Assembly: GCF_034387475.1 (NCBI RefSeq)
Contig: NZ_JAXCIL010000002.1
Span: 1,984,001-2,048,000 of the forward strand
Direction: 5' to 3'
From: Pseudomonas sp. Teo4
Lineage (GTDB): Bacteria; Pseudomonadota; Gammaproteobacteria; Pseudomonadales; Pseudomonadaceae
DNA: 64,000 bases
Shown: positions 23,914 through 31,922 of the stretch, piece after piece
Layout: each line of letters opens with the position of its first letter
Position numbering within the stretch: position 1 is the stretch's first letter
The notes under the pieces: generated by a model
What the model was told of the DNA's origin: nothing
Databases searched by the model: none
The model's input: the letters and a program-made list of their open reading frames with translations, nothing else
Translations under genes and position numbers: made by a program

Positions 23914-25223
23914 GGCTGCGCGTCCAACTGTTGCAGCGCCAGGCGATGAGCAGGGGACAGGACCACGCCCTGGCGAACCTTGTGGATCAGAACCTGCGCC
24001 TGGGCGATGTCGCTGCAGCGGCCAGTCAACAGCAGCCAGGCGGCGACCGCGCTGGCGCTGCGCGAGTAGCCCAGCGCGCAGCAGACCAGTAGCGGGCCTT
24101 GCTGGCGCAACCGCTCGATGGCCACGGCGGCTTGCTGCAACAGTTGGCTTTGCGGGGCGACCAGATCGAGCGTCGGCAGCAACTGGTAATCGATGCCCTG
24201 GGTCGTCGAGCAGGGCAGTTCGGCACACAGATCGACGATGGCAACGAAGGTCGAGGCTTCGCCCCGCCCTGGAATGCGCCCTAGAAAAACGCCGTCACAG
24301 ATTTCGTCGGCTTGGGGGTGACGCCATGTCCATAGCCGCGAATTGATCCACGCCCCAAGCGTGTATGGCGCAAGCAAGGCGCTGGCGGCAACCGAGAGTC
24401 GCCCGTCGCTTCCTTTCTGAAAACCTTGCGCGCCCAGCGCGCCGTAGTTCAGCGCCACTAGCAACAGCGCCAGGGCCGGCCATAACAGCCACAGTCCAGC
24501 GCCACCCACAAGCAGCGCCAGCGCTGCACACCCCAACGCCCCGGCCCCATAACGCAGTGCCAACCGCCAGCGATGCGGGTTTCGAGCGAGCTGGGCGTGC
24601 TGCCAGGGCAGGTGGCCTTCGGACGGCCACAGCCAGAGGCAGACGAACCCGGCCAATGCCCCGGTGGGCAGGTCGATGAAATGATGTTGCCAGGTGGTCA
24701 GCACGGACAGCCCGATCAGCGCCATCCAGCCATGCATTGCCCAGCGCCAGGGGTTCTGCTGCAGATGTCGGGCAAACAGGGTCCAGATAATCACCAGCAG
24801 GGCGATGTGCAGCGACGGGGCCTGGTTGAACGGTTTGTCGAAGCCCATCAGCACCTCGAACAGCCAGCCGAACAGTCCGCTCATTTCCGGCCGCTCGAAA
24901 GTGAAGCGCAGGGGCCAAAGCAGGAAGCAGCTGACGCTGATTACTTGCGCGGTGAGCAAGGCCAAGGCATGGCGGTCCATTTCCCGGCGCGTGCGTGGCA
25001 GCAGGAAGGACAGGCCGTAGAGCAGGTCGATCGACCAATACGGCAGGATGGTCCACGGCCAAAGCGGTATGTGCCGTTCCCAGGCGAACACCAGGCTGCC
25101 GACGTCGTCGCGGCCAGCGGTGTGGCTGTTGGCCAGGCCATAGCTCAGGAAGAAGAATGGCCCGAGTAGCAGCAGCCACAGCACGCCCCGGCGGATCAGC
25201 CCTGGTTCGCGCATCGGGTTCAC
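23910..25223 (-). CDS. ynbD: Membrane PAP2-like / dual-specificity phosphatase fusion (YnbD-like)
   Basis: The 437-residue protein joins an N-terminal six-TM PAP2-type domain to a C-terminal protein-tyrosine-phosphatase-like domain. PAP2 features are APSLHIALLV (in place of PSGH) and TWQHHFIDLPTGALAG with the HxxxD pair. The phosphatase signature Cx5R is CALGYSR with flanking SASAVAAWLL near residue 385. The start overlaps the upstream stop (GTGA) at GTG 25223; an alternative ATG lies at 25214. Size and layout match E. coli YnbD (about 430). It probably dephosphorylates a lipid intermediate such as a phosphatidylglycerol-phosphate-like product; substrate is inference. Confidence 0.8.
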   Translation of the reverse strand: MNPMREPGLIRRGVLWLLLLGPFFFLSYGLANSHTAGRDDVGSLVFAWERHIPLWPWTILPYWSIDLLYGLSFLLPRTRREMDRHALALLTAQVISVSCFLLWPLRFTFERPEMSGLFGWLFEVLMGFDKPFNQAPSLHIALLVIIWTLFARHLQQNPWRWAMHGWMALIGLSVLTTWQHHFIDLPTGALAGFVCLWLWPSEGHLPWQHAQLARNPHRWRLALRYGAGALGCAALALLVGGAGLWLLWPALALLLVALNYGALGAQGFQKGSDGRLSVAASALLAPYTLGAWINSRLWTWRHPQADEICDGVFLGRIPGRGEASTFVAIVDLCAELPCSTTQGIDYQLLPTLDLVAPQSQLLQQAAVAIERLRQQGPLLVCCALGYSRSASAVAAWLLLTGRCSDIAQAQVLIHKVRQGVVLSPAHRLALQQLDAQP

Positions 25224-26977
25224 TCACGCACCCGCTGCGCCAGGCTTACGCTGAAGATGCCCCATTCATCGATGCGTTGCGCCAGCTTGCGGAAACCAGC
25301 GGCCTCCACCAGTTGGTCCATCTCAACCTGGCTGCGTCGGCGCATCACCCAGGCCTCGCCGCCACGGTGGCTGGTGAGGGCGCGAGCGATCATCTCCAGC
25401 TGCGGGTGCCAGGGCTGGCCGGTGTAGACCAGATAGCCGCCGTCCTCCACGGCGTCGGCAAGCCCGGCCAGGGAATTTGCGACCTGCGTGTTGCTGGCGA
25501 ACAGTTCATACAAGCCGGACACCACCGCCAGCGTCGGGCGTGGGTCCAGGACCGCCAGGCTTTGACGGTCGAATGCATCGCCCTGTACGAAGCGAGCGAT
25601 TGCGGACAGGTTTTTTTCGGCAATCAGCGCGCTGCCTTGTTCTACGTTCAGCTCGCTGTAGTCGCGCAGCAAGATTGAATCTGGCTGCTGTTCCTGCGCC
25701 TGCAGGGCTTCGAGGATGTAGCGGCCATGGCCAGCGGCGATGTCGACGATATGCACAGGCCGTTGTTCTGTCCGCAGGTGCTGCATGGCCAGGCGCAGCA
25801 GTTCCTCGACATGCAGTTTGCGCTGGCGAATGCCACGCCAACCGATGGCGTTCAGGTAGTTCTGGTCGATCGAACGGCCCAGCCGGCCCTTGCCTGTGGG
25901 CTGATTGCGATAGACATAGTCGAGGGTGCTGCCGGAATCGAACCCGGTGTCGAAACCCAGCTTCACGCCCTCGGACAAGCCTTTACCCAAGCGCAACCCG
26001 GCGCGCGTGGCACGCCAGTAAAGGTCGCGAGGCGAATTGCGCGGCAGCGGGGCGGCCAGGCTTTCGGCCTCGGCGCAGCTGGCGCCGGTCTTGTCTGCAT
26101 CGAGCAGGCAGGGGCGCGCTGCGGGTGCATCGAAGTTGTGTTCGACGAAACGCTCGATCCGCTTCAGCACATGGGCGCGGTCCCGCTCACCGAGGGTGTC
26201 GTGGAAAAAACCGGGAAGCACATGCATTTCCTTGCGCGCACTGCCCAGTCGCTCGAAGAAGCGTTCCTGAGGCTGGCGCTCGACCACCAGGTCGGCACCG
26301 GACACCAGCAGTTGGGTCGGTACCTGGATCGCCTGGGCATCGGCCACCACGCGGTCGGCCGCCTCGTAAAGGCCCAGCAGCATGGTCACCGAAATGGGGC
26401 GGCTGATCAGCGGGTCGGCGATGTACGACATGACCCGCTCCGGGTCGTGGGTCAGCAGGCGCGGTTTGACGTAGCTGTTGACGAAGAAGTTGCCGCGCAA
26501 GGCCTTGAGCAATTTCAGGCCGGGGCGGGCGAAGGGCACGTACAGCTTCACCTTGAAGGCCGGCGAGGCCAGCACCAGGCAACGTACCTTGGGTGCGTAG
26601 TCGTGGGCCCAGGTGGCGATCAACACCGCACCGACGCTTTGCGCCAGCACCACCATGTCGTGTTCGGCGATGCCGTGTTGCGCCTGGATGTGTTCGATGA
26701 AGGTCTGTACGTCGCGCACGCTGGTGGCGAACCCTGGGCTGTCGCCGCGTGCACCGGGCGACTGGCCGTGGCCACGGGCATCCCAGGCGAAGAAGTCGTA
26801 GCCCGGCATGTCCAGTTCATCGGCCAGGTGGGCCATGCGCCCGCCGTGCTCATGGCCACGGTGGAACATCACCACGGCCCGGCGCGGTTGATGTTCGTTG
26901 CGTGTGGCAGGCCAATGACGGTAATGCAGCTCGACACCGTCATGGGTGGAGAAGTGCAGCGATTGCGCTTGGCGCAT
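25220..26977 (-). CDS. ynbC: Bifunctional alpha/beta hydrolase / SAM methyltransferase (YnbC-like)
   Basis: This 585-residue fusion has an N-terminal alpha/beta hydrolase: DARGHGQSPGARGD, nucleophile elbow AQSVGA, SGADLVVERQ and the catalytic His in GFFHDTLG. The C-terminal class I SAM-dependent methyltransferase has motif I VDIAAGHGRYILEAL near residue 400 and later YLVYTGQPWHPQ. The hydrolase resembles monoacylglycerol lipase/lysophospholipase types. The length is the same as I recall for E. coli YnbC. It is the second gene of the operon. A combined lipase-methyltransferase in a phospholipid operon suggests head-group or acyl-chain modification of an unusual lipid. Confidence 0.85.
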   Translation of the reverse strand: MRQAQSLHFSTHDGVELHYRHWPATRNEHQPRRAVVMFHRGHEHGGRMAHLADELDMPGYDFFAWDARGHGQSPGARGDSPGFATSVRDVQTFIEHIQAQHGIAEHDMVVLAQSVGAVLIATWAHDYAPKVRCLVLASPAFKVKLYVPFARPGLKLLKALRGNFFVNSYVKPRLLTHDPERVMSYIADPLISRPISVTMLLGLYEAADRVVADAQAIQVPTQLLVSGADLVVERQPQERFFERLGSARKEMHVLPGFFHDTLGERDRAHVLKRIERFVEHNFDAPAARPCLLDADKTGASCAEAESLAAPLPRNSPRDLYWRATRAGLRLGKGLSEGVKLGFDTGFDSGSTLDYVYRNQPTGKGRLGRSIDQNYLNAIGWRGIRQRKLHVEELLRLAMQHLRTEQRPVHIVDIAAGHGRYILEALQAQEQQPDSILLRDYSELNVEQGSALIAEKNLSAIARFVQGDAFDRQSLAVLDPRPTLAVVSGLYELFASNTQVANSLAGLADAVEDGGYLVYTGQPWHPQLEMIARALTSHRGGEAWVMRRRSQVEMDQLVEAAGFRKLAQRIDEWGIFSVSLAQRVRE

Positions 26978-27007
26978 GGCGAAGATCCTTGTCCGGCGAC
27001 AATAGGC

Positions 27008-27613
27008 TCAGCGGGTTTCGGCCAGACCCTGGCGAACCCGGTTGTAGAGGGTATAGAGCGAGAGTGCGAGGATGACCAGCAGCAGGCCGTTGATCCAGTC
27101 AGCGCCGAGCACGTTGAACGCCACGCCAGCGCCCAGCACGCCGAAGGCGAAGGCCCGATCGCTCTTGCCCATCGGCCCGTCATAGCGCCGCGAGGCGCCT
27201 GCCAGCGGCCCCATGACCCCGGCGTACTCGCTGATGAGCGCGCTGATCACCACCAGTACTACCAGCGGTGGCGACACTCCGGGCAAGCATGCGAACGGCA
27301 GGTAGAGCGCGGTGTCGGCAATCACGTCGCACAACTCATTCAGGTAAGCGCCGAGTTTCGATTGCTGGCCGAACTCCCGGGCGAGCATGCCGTCGACGGC
27401 ATTGAGCGCCATGCGCAGCAGCATCCAGACGGGGAGCAGGATGAACAGCCAGGCAATGTGGCTTAGCCATGTGAGCAGCAGGCCCAGTAATACGGACACC
27501 AGCGCTGCCGTGATTGTGACCTGGTTCGCGGTGACGCCTCGGTCGTGAAGGCGTTGCACTGAAGGGCGCAGTAAGGACTGGAAGCGGGGTTTTAGCTGGT
27601 AGATCGATAGCAC
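27008..27613 (-). CDS. ynbA: CDP-alcohol phosphatidyltransferase (YnbA-like)
   Basis: The first gene of the operon encodes a 201-residue membrane enzyme that should transfer a phosphatidyl group from CDP-diacylglycerol to an alcohol. The start is GTG 27613, six bases after GGGAG; the longer reading from 27754 contains REP sequence. The signature region reads N-x2-DG-x2-AR-x8-G-x3-N-x3-D (residues about 73-95), so two of the four aspartates of the canonical motif (first and third) are asparagine. The rest has four to six TM segments. A family trait rather than inactivation seems likely, since the neighbours are intact. Confidence 0.82.
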   Translation of the reverse strand: MLSIYQLKPRFQSLLRPSVQRLHDRGVTANQVTITAALVSVLLGLLLTWLSHIAWLFILLPVWMLLRMALNAVDGMLAREFGQQSKLGAYLNELCDVIADTALYLPFACLPGVSPPLVVLVVISALISEYAGVMGPLAGASRRYDGPMGKSDRAFAFGVLGAGVAFNVLGADWINGLLLVILALSLYTLYNRVRQGLAETR

Positions 27614-27715
27614 GTGAGGCTCCCTTTCCGAGCGGTCTGTCGTTTGAGCAATGGTAGCCAAGGACCGGAAGGAGAGGTGTTGCGATCCTTGATAGCGAGT
27701 AGCCTGGGCTGACGC

Positions 27716-27786
27716 ATTCGCGGGTAAACCCGCTCCCACAGGTGCTCTGCGCAATCCAGTTGTGGGAGCGGGTTTACCCGCGAATG
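27716..27786. repeat. Inverted REP pair, CGCGGGTAAACCCGCTCC type
   Basis: GCATTCGCGGGTAAACCCGC and its complement are separated by about 30 bases, between ynbA and the convergent-side LysR gene. Confidence 0.88.
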
Positions 27787-27812
27787 CTGCCGCTACAGTC
27801 GCAGCTCAATGA

Positions 27813-28697
27813 TCATGCGTTCACTAGCCGATCAACCAACCCCGCCGCATAGCCCGGTAACTCCGCGAAATCCCGCGCGCACAGCAGTAAACGGCGATTC
27901 GCCCAATTTTCCTGCAGTGCCATCCAATGCAGCGGCAACACACCCGCCCAGCGCTTCACCGAGGCCAGCGGCACCACGCCAACTCCGGCCCCTCCCGCGA
28001 CCATGCGTATTACCCCGTCGAATCCTTCTGCCCGTACCCTTACAGACATCCGCCGCCCTTCGCGCAGGGCCTGTTCTTCGAGGTACAACGCCAGGGCACT
28101 GTTGGCCCCCAATCCGACATGACCATAGGCAAGGCTGTCGACGAAGTTCGGCGCAGGTTCCGCACTGAGCGGATGGCCCTGAGGTGTAACCAGCACTAGC
28201 GGGTCATCGCGAAACGCAAGTGTCTGCAAATGTTCACTGGCTACGGCGGTAGAGATGATGCCGAGGTCGGCCATCCCTTGGGTGATCGACTGGACGATGC
28301 GCAGGCTCGGCAGCTCCTGCACATCGATGCTGACACCCGGCTGCTCCGCCAGGTAGCCGGCCAGCAACTCCGGCAGGTACTCGGTCAGTGCCGCCGTGTT
28401 GCACAGCAGGCGCACCTGGCCCTGTTGCCCTTGGGCATATTGCGCCAGGTCGTACTGCAAGCGCTCGACTTGCTGCCCGATCAGCCGGGCATGCTGCAAC
28501 AGCGCCTGCCCTGCGGGGGTCGCTTGCACGCCGCGCCGGTTGCGGGCCAGCAGCGGTATCCCAAGTGAGCTTTCCATCGCGCGAATACGCGCACTTGCGG
28601 CAGGCAGGGACAAATGGCTGCGTTGGGCGCCAGCGGTGATGCTGCCGCATTCCAGCACATGCTGGAACAGGCTCAGGTCGGTCAGGTCGAAATGCAT
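27813..28697 (-). CDS. LysR-type transcriptional regulator
   Basis: This 294-residue regulator begins MHFDLTDLSLFQHVLECGSI (start ATG 28697; the upstream in-frame codons are probably untranslated). The HTH lies at about residues 18-40 (ITAGAQRSHLSLPAASARIR), followed by a two-lobe effector domain. It is divergent from the TauE/SafE permease gene with a 77-base gap, so that permease is its likely target, perhaps a sulfur or organic-acid exporter. No ligand can be named. Confidence 0.88.
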   Translation of the reverse strand: MHFDLTDLSLFQHVLECGSITAGAQRSHLSLPAASARIRAMESSLGIPLLARNRRGVQATPAGQALLQHARLIGQQVERLQYDLAQYAQGQQGQVRLLCNTAALTEYLPELLAGYLAEQPGVSIDVQELPSLRIVQSITQGMADLGIISTAVASEHLQTLAFRDDPLVLVTPQGHPLSAEPAPNFVDSLAYGHVGLGANSALALYLEEQALREGRRMSVRVRAEGFDGVIRMVAGGAGVGVVPLASVKRWAGVLPLHWMALQENWANRRLLLCARDFAELPGYAAGLVDRLVNA

Positions 28698-28774
28698 GTG
28701 CCTCTTCCGTGGCAATAGTCAGGCTGAGTATATGGCAGATTTTAAAACTCACGGATGCTGGCCATCATGGGCCC

Positions 28775-29539
28775 ATGAACACCCTCATCGCTTTCTATCA
28801 GAACATCGGCCCAGCTTTGTCATTGCTGGTTTTCTTGACCTTCCTGCTGGCGGGAGCGGTCAAGGGCGTCATCGGCCTTGGCCTGCCCACCATTGCCATG
28901 GGGCTGTTGGGCCTGGCTATGGCACCGGCGCAGGCTGCGGCGCTATTGATCGTGCCTTCAACGTTGACCAACCTGTGGCAACTGGCTGCTGGCGGGCACT
29001 TGCTGGCGTTGTTGCGCCGTCTTGGCCCGATGCTGGTGATGATCGTCCTTGGCACGCTTCTAGGTAGTGCCTGGTTGGGTATCAACAATGGTCCGTGGGC
29101 CGCTCAGGCGCTTGGCGCGGCGCTGCTTGCCTACTCGGTATATGGGTTGGTCGGACGTGGTTTTCAGGTGCCGCCTGCTTGGGAAGTGTGGCTTGGGCCT
29201 GTGTGCGGGCTGGTGACAGGCGTAGTCACTGCGGCAACCGGGGTGTTCGTGATGCCGGCCGTACCCTTCCTGCAAAGTCTGGGGTTGAGCCGTGACGAAA
29301 TGATCCAGGCCTTGGGCCTTTCGTTCACGGTGTCGACGCTGGCCTTGGCCGTTGGCCTGGCTGGGCAGGACGCCCTCGGCGGTCAAGCCTTGGGCGCGTC
29401 ATTGCTGATGCTGGCGCCAGCGTTGCTGGGCATGCTGGCAGGCCAGTGGTTGCGCCAGCGCATCAGCGCGGCGCTGTTCAAGCGTTGCTTCTTCGTTGGC
29501 CTGGCCGTGCTGGGCGGCCACCTGTTGGTCAACGGTTAG
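28775..29539 (+). CDS. TauE/SafE-family membrane permease
   Basis: This 254-residue protein has about eight TM segments and the internal repeat of TauE/SafE (DUF81) exporters: GAVKGVIGLGLPTIAMGLLG in the first half and GLVTGVVTAATGVFVMP in the second. Relatives export sulfite, sulfoacetate or related anions. The start chosen is ATG 28775; an extension from 28709 would cover the LysR promoter. Its 3' end overlaps the convergent ABM gene by 11 bases. Confidence 0.87.
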   Translation: MNTLIAFYQNIGPALSLLVFLTFLLAGAVKGVIGLGLPTIAMGLLGLAMAPAQAAALLIVPSTLTNLWQLAAGGHLLALLRRLGPMLVMIVLGTLLGSAWLGINNGPWAAQALGAALLAYSVYGLVGRGFQVPPAWEVWLGPVCGLVTGVVTAATGVFVMPAVPFLQSLGLSRDEMIQALGLSFTVSTLALAVGLAGQDALGGQALGASLLMLAPALLGMLAGQWLRQRISAALFKRCFFVGLAVLGGHLLVNG

Positions 29540-29843
29540 CCGAAGAAGGGCTGAGCATCTCGATCAGTTGGATGTCGAATTCGCGCTCCAGATAGTCCAT
29601 GCGTTTTTCAAAGAACTCGCGCATGTGTGGCAGAGCCGAGTGCACATCCAGGGCGGCCTTGCTGGCCCAGACTTCGTAAAACACGAACAGGCTCGGGTCT
29701 TCCTTGTCGCGCAGCATGTGGTATTCGATGCAGCCCGGCTCCTGGCGGCTTGGTTCTACATAGGCACGGAACAGGGCCTCGAAGGCTTCGGATTGTTCGG
29801 GACGGGTCTTGGCCTTGAGGATGAAGGCGTACTGCTCACTCAT
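29529..29843 (-). CDS. Antibiotic biosynthesis monooxygenase (ABM) domain protein
   Basis: This 104-residue single ABM domain (ferredoxin-like fold, dimer) starts SEQYAFILKAKTRPEQSEAF and contains EPGCIEYHMLRDKEDPSLFV and YEVWASKAALDVH, with the conserved E-x-W and H-x-x-S/L pattern. Such small proteins act as quinol or heme-like monooxygenases or stress proteins (YgiN type). MdaB, a quinone reductase, is encoded 195 bases away in the opposite direction, the same pairing as E. coli YgiN-MdaB, which cycle quinones. Substrate is inferred from that context. Confidence 0.85.
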   Translation of the reverse strand: MSEQYAFILKAKTRPEQSEAFEALFRAYVEPSRQEPGCIEYHMLRDKEDPSLFVFYEVWASKAALDVHSALPHMREFFEKRMDYLEREFDIQLIEMLSPSSANR

Positions 29844-30037
29844 GGGATTTGCCTCTGGGGTTAAAGGACTGAAACGATTCTAAGGCAATAATTAACAAAT
29901 CATTCGTGATTCTCAGGCAAAGGTATTTTGCCGCAGGGTCGCTTTTTCCTCGTTTGCCTGCTGCGTAATCTGCCGCCATCCCACTCGATCGGCAGGCGCA
30001 GCGCCTCGGATCGACACAGACACATTCGAGGCTACCC

Positions 30038-30628
30038 ATGAAAAAGATCCTGTTGCTCAACGGCGGTAAGCAGTTCGCCCATTCCGACGGCCGTCTGAAC
30101 CAGACCCTGCACGACGCGGCCATGGCCTATCTGGACCGTGCCGGTTTCGATGTCCAGGAGACGTTCATCGATGGTGGCTATGACATCGACCAGGAAGTGC
30201 AGAAGTACCTGTGGGCCGATGTGGTGATCTACCAGATGCCAGGTTGGTGGATGGGCGCGCCCTGGACTGTGAAGAAGTACATCGACGAAGTCTTCACCGC
30301 CGGCCACGGCAGCCTCTACGCCAACGACGGCCGTACCCGTTCCGATGCTTCGCAGAAGTACGGCAGTGGCGGCCTGGTGCAGGGCAAGCAGTACATGATT
30401 TCGGCAACCTGGAACGCCCCTCAGCAGGCCTTCGATGACCCGACCGACTTCTTCGAAGGCAAAGGTGTGGACGCGGTGTATTTCCCGTTCCACAAGGCCA
30501 ATCAGTTCCTGGGCATGACTGGCTTGCCGACGTTCCTCGCAGTGGACGTGATGAAACGGCCTGACGTGCCGGCAGCGGTGGCAGCGTATGAGGCGCACCT
30601 GGGCCAGGTGTTCGGCAAGATGCAGTAA
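30038..30628 (+). CDS. mdaB: NADPH:quinone oxidoreductase MdaB
   Basis: MdaB is a cytoplasmic flavodoxin-fold NADPH:quinone reductase protecting against quinone stress. The 196 residues start MKKILLLNGGKQFAHSDGRL and include YQMPGWWMGAPWTVKKYIDE, the FAD-binding block typical of MdaB, and LSATWNAP-like MISATWNAPQQAF. The length equals E. coli MdaB (193) within a few residues. Divergent from the ABM-domain gene, whose promoter shares the 194-base interval. Confidence 0.92.
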   Translation: MKKILLLNGGKQFAHSDGRLNQTLHDAAMAYLDRAGFDVQETFIDGGYDIDQEVQKYLWADVVIYQMPGWWMGAPWTVKKYIDEVFTAGHGSLYANDGRTRSDASQKYGSGGLVQGKQYMISATWNAPQQAFDDPTDFFEGKGVDAVYFPFHKANQFLGMTGLPTFLAVDVMKRPDVPAAVAAYEAHLGQVFGKMQ

Positions 30629-30715
30629 AAGACCACCAATTTCACTGGATTGTGCTGCAAACTGGACTGCCCTCGAGGGTTGGATTGGTGTCCAAATTCT
30701 TGGGGAAAGTCCAAA

Positions 30716-30848
30716 CCGTGGGAGCTGGCGTCAGCCTGCGATCGAGGGCGTAAGCCCTCGCATAAGCCGATGTTGCCGCCTGCACAGCGCCAATGTACTG
30801 CTGCGAGGGCTTACGCCCTCGATCGCAGGCTGACGCCAGCTCCCACGG
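30716..30848. repeat. 47-bp perfect inverted repeat with 39-bp loop
   Basis: Positions 30716-30762 are the exact reverse complement of 30802-30848. Each arm contains an internal palindrome, CGAGGGCGTAAGCCCTCG, and ends in CCGTGGGAGCTGGCGTCAGC. The sequence differs from both common REP subfamilies of the window. It fills the gap between mdaB and the LysR gene. Confidence 0.93.
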
Positions 30849-30908
30849 CTTGCGCAGTGCCCTGTGACCCGCTATCAATCACGTCACTCCTTGACACAGG
30901 CCCGACAC

Positions 30909-31805
30909 GTGAAAACCCGATCCGAAGAACTCCAGGTTTTCGTCGCCGTCATCGACAGCGGCTCGATTTCCGCCGCTGCCGAGCAACTGGGCCAGACGCC
31001 CTCTGCCGTCAGCCGCACTTTGTCGCGGCTGGAGGCCAAGCTCGATACTACGCTGGTCAACCGTACTACCCGACGCATGGACCTGACCGAGGAAGGCCGC
31101 TTCTTCCTCGAGCGCTCGCGGCTCGTCCTCGAACAGATGGATGAAATGGAAGAGCGTCTGTCGATGAACCGCCAGACCCCTTCCGGCCGCCTGCGCATCA
31201 ACGCCGCCGCACCGTTCATGCTGCATGCCATCCTGCCCTGGATCGGCGAGTTCCGGCGCCAGTACCCCGGCATCGAGCTGGAACTGAACACCGACGACCT
31301 GATCATCGACTTGCTGGAGCAAAGCACCGACGTGGCCATTCGCATCGGCGAGCTGGCCGATTCCAGCCTGCATGCGCGTTCGCTGGGTTGCAGCCCGGTG
31401 CAGATTCTGGCCAGCCCAGCCTATTTGGAGCAGTACGGCACGCCGCAAAGCGTGGAAGACCTCAACGACCACTGCCTGCTCGGCTTCAGCCAGCCAGAAG
31501 CACTCAACCAGTGGCCGCTGCGCCATGCCCACGGTGATCGCTGGGCCATCCGCCCGGCGCTAATCGCTTCCAGCGGCGAGACCCTGCGCCAGCTGGCCCT
31601 GGCGGGGGAGGGTATCGTCAGCCTGTCGCACTTCATGACCCACGAAGATATTCGCAGCGGCCGCCTGCAGGTGCTGCTGAGCGAGGCCAACAACGGCTAC
31701 CGGCAACCGATCAACGCGGTGTACTACCGCAACACGCAACTGGCCCTGCGTATCCAGTGCTTCCTGGATTTCATCCAGAACAAGTTGGCGAAGTACGCCT
31801 GCTGA
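30909..31805 (+). CDS. LysR-type transcriptional regulator
   Basis: This 298-residue regulator has an N-terminal HTH (IDSGSISAAAEQLGQTPSAV, SRTLSRLEAKL, TTRRMDLTEEG) and a LysR substrate domain with ELNTDDLIIDLLEQSTDVAI, typical of the CrgA/YhjC-like clade. The start chosen is GTG 30909 (VKTRSEEL), which gives the usual family length; GTG 30864 is in frame but would put the start at the edge of the inverted repeat. It lies on the same strand as mdaB, with a large inverted repeat between them. Confidence 0.85.
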   Translation: MKTRSEELQVFVAVIDSGSISAAAEQLGQTPSAVSRTLSRLEAKLDTTLVNRTTRRMDLTEEGRFFLERSRLVLEQMDEMEERLSMNRQTPSGRLRINAAAPFMLHAILPWIGEFRRQYPGIELELNTDDLIIDLLEQSTDVAIRIGELADSSLHARSLGCSPVQILASPAYLEQYGTPQSVEDLNDHCLLGFSQPEALNQWPLRHAHGDRWAIRPALIASSGETLRQLALAGEGIVSLSHFMTHEDIRSGRLQVLLSEANNGYRQPINAVYYRNTQLALRIQCFLDFIQNKLAKYAC

Positions 31806-31922
31806 GTTGCCTGAGGGCGACAATTTCTGTTCAAGGGCGGCGAAAGCTCCTACGGTTGTTTGCACGGTCGGTAAGTTTCGGTATTACTGACTGATCAACA
31901 AAAACAACACCAAGGAAGTGTT

